From: PVC group bacterium
GTDB lineage: Bacteria; Verrucomicrobiota; Kiritimatiellia; UBA8416
Length of the DNA: 11,778 bases
Assembly: GCA_003567805.1 (NCBI GenBank)
Contig: PWYP01000062.1
Coordinates: forward strand, 1 to 11,778
Direction of reading: 5' to 3'
The notes under the pieces were generated by a model that saw nothing but the letters and a program-made list of their open reading frames with translations, did not search any database and had not been told where the DNA came from. The translations under genes and the position numbers were made by a program. This document shows positions 6,989 to 11,778 of this stretch, piece by piece; within the stretch, counting starts at the first letter, position 1, and the number at the start of each line of letters is the position of its first letter.

Positions 6989-9670
6989 TCATAACGATTC
7001 CGCCTCTTGCATCAATTCAACCAGAGGAATCATTTCGCGCCGGACTTCTGATGTCCTAATTGATTCGACGAGCGGCGCGGCAGCATCGCCAAGCACTTCC
7101 TCTAACAAAGGAATTACAGGCTCAGCTTCTCGTCCAAAGGAACGAATCAGGTTTATCCGGTTGCGCCGGCGCACGCCTTGCTGCCCCGTGGGCGCATCAA
7201 TCGTTTGAACGGCCAATGCAAGAACCTCTTCGATATGCAAGCGATTCAGCAGAGCAAGCCCCGCCTGGCGATGTCCATCTGCATGATATGCCGTGTAGGA
7301 AAGGTCTTCATCCCGTATTACATGCAAGACGCGCTCTGCGACCCGATAAAAATCACCTGTCGGAATGTTTGCTAACAAGCGCATACCTGCATTGCGTGCC
7401 CACATATGCGGGTGATCTAGCAATGAAATAAGACCATCATAAAACAAATCCCAATCCAAATCGTGCGCATACGGATCAGGAGAAAGCATGTTGACTAGCG
7501 CACGCCCTAACGCCAAATCTAAATTACCAAAAGGATCGTAAGGCTTATCCATGACAAGCACTGCTAGCAACTGATTGGCAAAGAGATCGGGGGATGCAAT
7601 CTCCGCTACTGTACTGACTGCAAGCTCCCGTATCCAAAGGTCATCCGATACATCCTGTATGATAGTCAGCAGCTGGTTTGCTACATCTGCAGCCTCGATA
7701 CTGCGTAAAGCATGTAAAGCACCGATGCGCTGCTCCTGACTTCCATCCAGAAGCATCTTAAGCAATCGCCTCGTTACATCTGCATGCATACCTGACTCCT
7801 GCCCTGCATCATCACTCGATGCTGCTACAAGTTCGCTTAATGCCTGCGCAGCCTCCAAGCGTACCGGCGGTAAGGCATGCCCGAGGCAATCAAGTAAGCT
7901 ATCGATACACATACCTGTATCAGGCGCAGGGCGCTCAACCGCAGCCAATGCGGCGCCCCCTCCAAGGCGGAGCATGGCATTCATATCTTTGCCGGTGATG
8001 TGCAAAGCACGCCGCCCCGCCGTCAGCGTCAACAAGTTGGCACCCGTGGAACTCAAATCACTATAGGAAAAAATATCACCCCTTTGCTCCATGTATTGAA
8101 AACTGCCATCCCCCCCCCGCGTCATGGTCCGCAGCCAGTCAATCTGGCGCTCATAGGCTGCCCAGACTTCAGGCCCCAGCACATTGGCCCCTAGGCTCGA
8201 CCAAAAGTAATTGAAGAAGGGCCCAGTATGACCGGTAAAAATATCGCCATGCGATGCCGCAGAGAGTCTTGCATAAAACCGTGCTTCCTCTACATCGCCC
8301 AGCAGGGCAAATCCCACCGCAACACTCCCGCTCGTTCCGTTGTTGGTAAGAATGTGCTCCATGGCAGCGTGATTCCCATATGGCAATCCCCCCTTGCCTG
8401 CCCAGTTTGCATATAACGCGCGTGTTTTTTCGATGGCGCGCCGGATTTCAGGCTCATCGATACCGCATTTCTCAGCCAGTATCAGCCCGATCCAGATCGG
8501 TGCCGATGTCTGATTAATGGCGCCGTACCCATATAGACGCCCATGGTATTGCCCGCGATTCGCATCGGGATCTGCCATACGATGATTCCATAGCCCAGCT
8601 ACATCCTGACCACGCGCAAAGGTCAATGCTGCCGTCCGAATCGCAGGCAAAACGGATTCCTCCTCCGTTAAGAGATAATACTCACAGAGCGTGATCAACT
8701 GGTAAGCCCAAGGCCAACTGATCATCGAGGCTGACATTGATAGTTCAAGATCTGGTTGAGCAAAAGCCGCTTCGCGTAAACGTTCCCCCACATATGCAAT
8801 AAAACGCTCCTCCCCCGTGGACAGCAGCCCCAATAGTCCAATATGCAATTGTCCCATGTCTCCACTCGCCACGAGATGCTCCGCTGCGCGATCGATCAAG
8901 GTATCGGTTTTCGGGCATGCAAATGGACTCGTCACACTGCGGGAACCAAGAACTGGTAGCTGCAGCAACTTTTGAGCAGATTCCTGCGAGCCATTTTCTG
9001 CCGTAGCGCGTACGATGCCAAGATGCATTTTTCCGCCTCTTGCTCCCCCCTCAGCATACGCAATGTGATCGGCAAACAATGTATACACTTCGCCCCTCAC
9101 CGGCACCGGCCTGTTCCCCCTTAACAACACGATGATACGGTCCCCTATCATGAGTACCCCATCTGCAGGGGAGCCAGCCTTGATATCGGTAATTTCAATA
9201 TGATCGTTTTGAATAGCCCCGTAAATTCCCATCGGACCAAAGTGCTGGATCGTGCCCGGCGGGGCAGGCAAATGCAACCGCAACGTAAAGGTCTTCACTC
9301 GATCTCCGGCCGTTCGAGCAAAGGTCAATGCGAGCCGACCATCATTCTCACGCCACAAACGCAGCATGTGGCGGCGCATCGTTTGCGGCAAATGGTTCGC
9401 GAGGAGAATGCCCTGTAAACGAATCAACCGATCGCCCGGTTCCACACGTCCATCAACCGGGGAAGCAGGCTTCACGCGCGTAACCAAGACATGATCATCT
9501 TCCACCGTGCCAATGATCCCCGTTATGGACAGCCGATATTCCTGTTCCGGCTCATAAGGCCCCCCTGCTGACATATCAGCTAACTCTGCATTTGCCGTCA
9601 ATATCGCAACAAAAGAATAAAGCAAACAGCGTTTATGCAACCGGGGTATAATGCCTTTTCGATACTTCAT
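6989..9670 (-). CDS. Exported two-PDZ, helical-barrel and HEAT-repeat protein (DUF6288-type)
   Basis: 893 residues from ATG 9670. The N-terminus has a basic region (KYRKGIIPRLHKR), a hydrophobic core (CLLYSFVAIL) and a likely cleavage site after TANA (residue 28), so it is probably exported. Two PDZ domains follow: about 45-125, with PASPVDGRVEPGDRLIRL, and about 143-220, with GSPADGVLMIGDRIIVL. Residues about 255-560 are helical and rich in Trp, Tyr and Gly (ISWPWAYQ, QYHGRLYGYGAINQ, GPFFNYFWSS), like an alpha/alpha barrel; I take this as DUF6288. Residues about 585-880 are HEAT-like helical repeats (VRLEAAQALSEL, QRIGALHALRSI, LWIRELAVSTVAEIA). No protease motif is seen, so a scaffold, or an enzyme with an unknown active site, is possible. 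The frame extends to a GTG at 9739, but that has no ribosome site and would bury the signal peptide. Only a weak AGG (9677-9679) precedes 9670. A run of nine G (8110-8118 on the plus strand) lies in the reading frame. Confidence 0.78.
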   Translation of the reverse strand: MKYRKGIIPRLHKRCLLYSFVAILTANAELADMSAGGPYEPEQEYRLSITGIIGTVEDDHVLVTRVKPASPVDGRVEPGDRLIRLQGILLANHLPQTMRRHMLRLWRENDGRLALTFARTAGDRVKTFTLRLHLPAPPGTIQHFGPMGIYGAIQNDHIEITDIKAGSPADGVLMIGDRIIVLLRGNRPVPVRGEVYTLFADHIAYAEGGARGGKMHLGIVRATAENGSQESAQKLLQLPVLGSRSVTSPFACPKTDTLIDRAAEHLVASGDMGQLHIGLLGLLSTGEERFIAYVGERLREAAFAQPDLELSMSASMISWPWAYQLITLCEYYLLTEEESVLPAIRTAALTFARGQDVAGLWNHRMADPDANRGQYHGRLYGYGAINQTSAPIWIGLILAEKCGIDEPEIRRAIEKTRALYANWAGKGGLPYGNHAAMEHILTNNGTSGSVAVGFALLGDVEEARFYARLSAASHGDIFTGHTGPFFNYFWSSLGANVLGPEVWAAYERQIDWLRTMTRGGDGSFQYMEQRGDIFSYSDLSSTGANLLTLTAGRRALHITGKDMNAMLRLGGGAALAAVERPAPDTGMCIDSLLDCLGHALPPVRLEAAQALSELVAASSDDAGQESGMHADVTRRLLKMLLDGSQEQRIGALHALRSIEAADVANQLLTIIQDVSDDLWIRELAVSTVAEIASPDLFANQLLAVLVMDKPYDPFGNLDLALGRALVNMLSPDPYAHDLDWDLFYDGLISLLDHPHMWARNAGMRLLANIPTGDFYRVAERVLHVIRDEDLSYTAYHADGHRQAGLALLNRLHIEEVLALAVQTIDAPTGQQGVRRRNRINLIRSFGREAEPVIPLLEEVLGDAAAPLVESIRTSEVRREMIPLVELMQEAESL

Positions 9671-9808
9671 TAAAAACCTGTGTGAGACGTTGCTGGAGTT
9701 ACACGTTTTTTCTCGTATACTTCTACAACGTTTAGACACGCAGGTACAGAAAATAGCTTAGAGAGAGCCATGCACTAATCCGGAGCGTATAGGCACACTA
9801 CATACTCT

Positions 9809-11443
9809 TTAGCCGGATTCTCCGATACATTGCGAGAGAAGTGCGCGGAGTTCATCCGTAAGATAAGGCTTTCGCAAGAAACCATTAGGCAGTGAATGCT
9901 CAGGCGAGGGTGACGCGGTTGCCTTTTCATATGCACTCATCAAAATAACAGGCAAATTTGCATGCTTTTCGCGAATGGCCAATAATAATTCCCAGCCGCT
10001 TTTGCCGGGCATCCTGATGTCACTAATCACAGCGGCGATTCTCTCTGCATGTCGATCGAGAAGCTCCAGCGCTTCCGACATATTCGATGCTAGCAAGGGT
10101 ATATATCCCAAACTGCGAACCTGTATAGCAGCCATTTGCCGCAGCGGCTTTTCGTCATCTACAACCAATATACAAGCACATGAGTTCGTTTCCACGCGGC
10201 TTTCTGCATCTACATCTCGAATCGCATCCTTCAAATCTCCACAAGATGACAGTACTGGCAAACATACCGAAAAACAGGTTTCAACATCCTCTGTACTGCG
10301 CACGCACACACAACCATCATGGGACCGGGCTTGCTCTAGCGCGAACGTCAATCCAATCCCGCGCCCAACAAACTTCGTGCTGAAAAACGGATCAAATATC
10401 TGACGCATCATGGTGGGAGATATGCCCTCTCCATCATCGCGCACAGATATGCACACACTGCTTTGATGCTGACTTCTCCAATCCTCTGGTACACATATTA
10501 CATCATTTGAACACGCTAAAGTTTGAGAATAATCCAAATGTAACATTACGTTTTTCACCCCAGAAGACTCAAATGCATTAAAAACCATAGCTTTGATCAT
10601 TTCCCGTAAGCCATTCGGATCCCCAATAACGGCAGCGTCCGACACATTACATTTCCAGGAAAAAACAATTTGTGGAGGCACTGATCGTTTCAACTCATCA
10701 TGTAATTCGTTACAAACCGACGCTAAATCTACAACACGTTTTGCATTCTGAATCTCACCCGCACAGGCAAGCATACGTGAACTAATTCGCGCTGCCTCCA
10801 TGAGACTAGCCTGAATGGGCTGTAACGAGCGGATCACGTCAAATCGATGCAAGTTCCGTTGCTCAAGCTCAGCCATCTCCAAAAAGCCTAAAGCCGCATG
10901 GAGCTTATTGTTGAATAAATGTGCGACAGATCCCATGACGCGATGAAGACTATCTTCTTTCTGCAGCGTTTCCAGACGACTATGTAAACGTTGATACTCA
11001 CGTGCTGTCCGCTGGCCCTGCTTGATAGATGTAATATCAATCATAAGACCTTCCAACAGCAAGGAGCCGGATGGTTCAGTAACCTGTAGCGCCCTGCCAT
11101 GCTCCCATACCCATTTTACAACATTGTCCGCAGTAATGATGCGATACTCGCACTTGAAGGGATTATTTTTAGTCACAGCTTCCGTGACAATCTGCCTCAC
11201 TCTTTCACGATCATCTGGATGTACACAATCTTGTAAAGGGGCGGCAGATGAACCGGTAAAATAATCAGGAGGATATCCGGTCAATGCCTCTACTCCACCG
11301 GATATAAATACGACCTCTCGTTCAGGCGTAAAATGCGAGCAGTATATCGTCTCAGGAAAATGCTCCAGCAATTGTCGAAATAACGTCAACTGTCCACCAG
11401 CAACAATACCTTCATCGTGATCCGAATCAAACGATGTATTCAT
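9809..11443 (-). CDS. Hybrid sensor histidine kinase (PAS, HisKA/HATPase, receiver)
   Basis: 544 residues without membrane segments, hence a soluble sensor. Order: PAS domain about 22-141 (VFISGGVEALTGYPPDYF, CVHPDDRERV, closing with GLMIDITSIKQ); short coiled linker 142-168; H-box GSVAHLFNNKL with His175; N-box Asn289 (MVFNAFESSG); G1 box DDGEG (336-340); F-box FDPFFST (350-356); G2 box GRGIGL (360-365); receiver 423-540 with acidic pocket Asp429, Asp430 and Glu431, phospho-acceptor Asp475 (SDIRMPGKSG), Ser503 and Lys525. The core is of the NtrB-like HxFNN class. The residue after His175 is Leu where most relatives have Asp or another polar residue. There is no DNA-binding output domain, and no separate response regulator is in the window, so phosphotransfer to an outside partner is likely. 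The ATG at 11443 has GGGGG at 11448-11452, 4 nt before it. Its stop lies 138 bp before the PDZ/HEAT start, so co-transcription is possible but uncertain. Confidence 0.9.
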   Translation of the reverse strand: MNTSFDSDHDEGIVAGGQLTLFRQLLEHFPETIYCSHFTPEREVVFISGGVEALTGYPPDYFTGSSAAPLQDCVHPDDRERVRQIVTEAVTKNNPFKCEYRIITADNVVKWVWEHGRALQVTEPSGSLLLEGLMIDITSIKQGQRTAREYQRLHSRLETLQKEDSLHRVMGSVAHLFNNKLHAALGFLEMAELEQRNLHRFDVIRSLQPIQASLMEAARISSRMLACAGEIQNAKRVVDLASVCNELHDELKRSVPPQIVFSWKCNVSDAAVIGDPNGLREMIKAMVFNAFESSGVKNVMLHLDYSQTLACSNDVICVPEDWRSQHQSSVCISVRDDGEGISPTMMRQIFDPFFSTKFVGRGIGLTFALEQARSHDGCVCVRSTEDVETCFSVCLPVLSSCGDLKDAIRDVDAESRVETNSCACILVVDDEKPLRQMAAIQVRSLGYIPLLASNMSEALELLDRHAERIAAVISDIRMPGKSGWELLLAIREKHANLPVILMSAYEKATASPSPEHSLPNGFLRKPYLTDELRALLSQCIGESG

Positions 11444-11683
11444 AGCGCCCCCATAACAGCTATTACATCAATATATAAATCAGCCCGACCGACTTTATAA
11501 ACCCTACAAACGCAACGAACTGCCCTTAACCATTTCTCCCTGAGATCAATCCTAACTATTATTTATGTGTGCGCAAGCATGAACTTGCACCTTTTCGAAC
11601 TCTACTAACAATTTTGCGTCCTATATCCCGACACAGGAACGATGCTTGACATACCTACTATATAACCGAACTATACGCTACAA
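11444..11683. other. A+T-rich non-coding region upstream of the kinase gene
   Basis: No open frame of note and no repeat shared with the rest of the window is seen. It should hold the leftward promoter of the kinase gene, but I could not find a convincing -35/-10 pair on the minus strand. A 5-bp hairpin, GCAAG 11573-11577 with CTTGC 11584-11588, is followed rightward by TTTT after three bases; it is too weak to call a terminator. Confidence 0.5.
11646..11677 (+). promoter_or_regulatory. Weak candidate rightward promoter
   Basis: A perfect TTGACA at 11646-11651 is followed by TATACG at 11672-11677, a 20-bp spacing that is longer than ideal. TATAAC at 11661-11666 is a better hexamer but far too close (9 bp). 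It points toward the ORF that runs off the right edge. Seen by eye only. Confidence 0.3.
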
Positions 11684-11778
11684 ATGATGTACAACCATAA
11701 TGAACATAAAAACATGAAACCCAACACCAATGCGTTTAAGACGAAAGATATGCAACGCCGATCTGCTTGGCAGACGTA
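11684..11778 (+). CDS. Possible start of a rightward gene, cut by window edge
   Basis: An open frame runs from ATG 11684 to the end of the window, reading MMYNHNEHKNMKPNTNAF and then KTKDMQRRSAWQT. Further ATGs are at 11687 and 11714. No Shine-Dalgarno sequence precedes any of them, and 31 residues are too few to recognise a family. The basic, polar character allows a small regulator, but this could be chance. The candidate TTGACA promoter at 11646 is the only supporting context. Confidence 0.25.
   Translation, partial: MMYNHNEHKNMKPNTNAFKTKDMQRRSAWQT

Noticed and set aside
9671..9739. GTG start 23 codons upstream for the PDZ/HEAT protein
   Set aside because: No Shine-Dalgarno sequence precedes it, and it would put a polar stretch in front of a good signal peptide that begins at ATG 9670.
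9777..9819. Inverted repeat AATCCGG and CCGGATT around the kinase stop codon as a terminator
   Set aside because: The loop is 29 nt, the inner pairing is imperfect and no T-run follows on the minus strand.

Overview
The window reads as accessory carbohydrate-metabolism DNA from a member of the PVC superphylum, most likely Lentisphaerota, Kiritimatiellota or a relative. This placement is an inference. It rests on a large GH2 enzyme of the HENGE(F/W)xVYP type, a DUF6785/DUF6784-type permease, a DUF6288-type PDZ/HEAT protein, and palindromic intergenic repeats. I recall these families as common together in that group, but no database was searched. Base composition looks near 50% G+C.

Layout. 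1-147: tail of an XRE-type helix-turn-helix protein (+). 281-1453: Gfo/Idh/MocA oxidoreductase (-). 1454-1762: divergent intergenic region with a large modular palindromic repeat (copy A) and the GH2 promoter, which carries two small palindromes. 1763-4681: glycoside hydrolase family 2 enzyme (+), 972 aa, no signal peptide. 4682-4980: convergent intergenic region with two more, incomplete copies of the repeat (B and C). 4981-6963: polytopic permease (-). 6989-9670: exported two-PDZ, helical-barrel and HEAT-repeat protein (-), 25 bp upstream of the permease and probably in one operon with it. 9809-11443: PAS/histidine kinase/receiver hybrid (-). 11444-11778: mostly non-coding and A+T-rich, with a doubtful start of a rightward ORF at the edge.

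How the genes may work together (inference). The exported PDZ/HEAT protein and the permease look like a dedicated pair at the envelope. The GH2 enzyme, apparently cytoplasmic, would cleave a glycoside that has been imported, and the divergent NAD(P)-dependent Gfo/Idh/MocA enzyme would oxidise the released sugar or a glycoside. The hybrid kinase on the same strand as the pair could sense a related signal, but its H-box lacks the usual acidic residue after the histidine. The substrate cannot be read from the sequence.

The items most worth a second look are the modular palindromic repeats on both sides of the GH2 gene, the PDZ/HEAT-permease pair, the double-palindrome GH2 promoter and the atypical H-box of the kinase. 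No CRISPR array, tRNA, rRNA, transposase or phage gene is visible.
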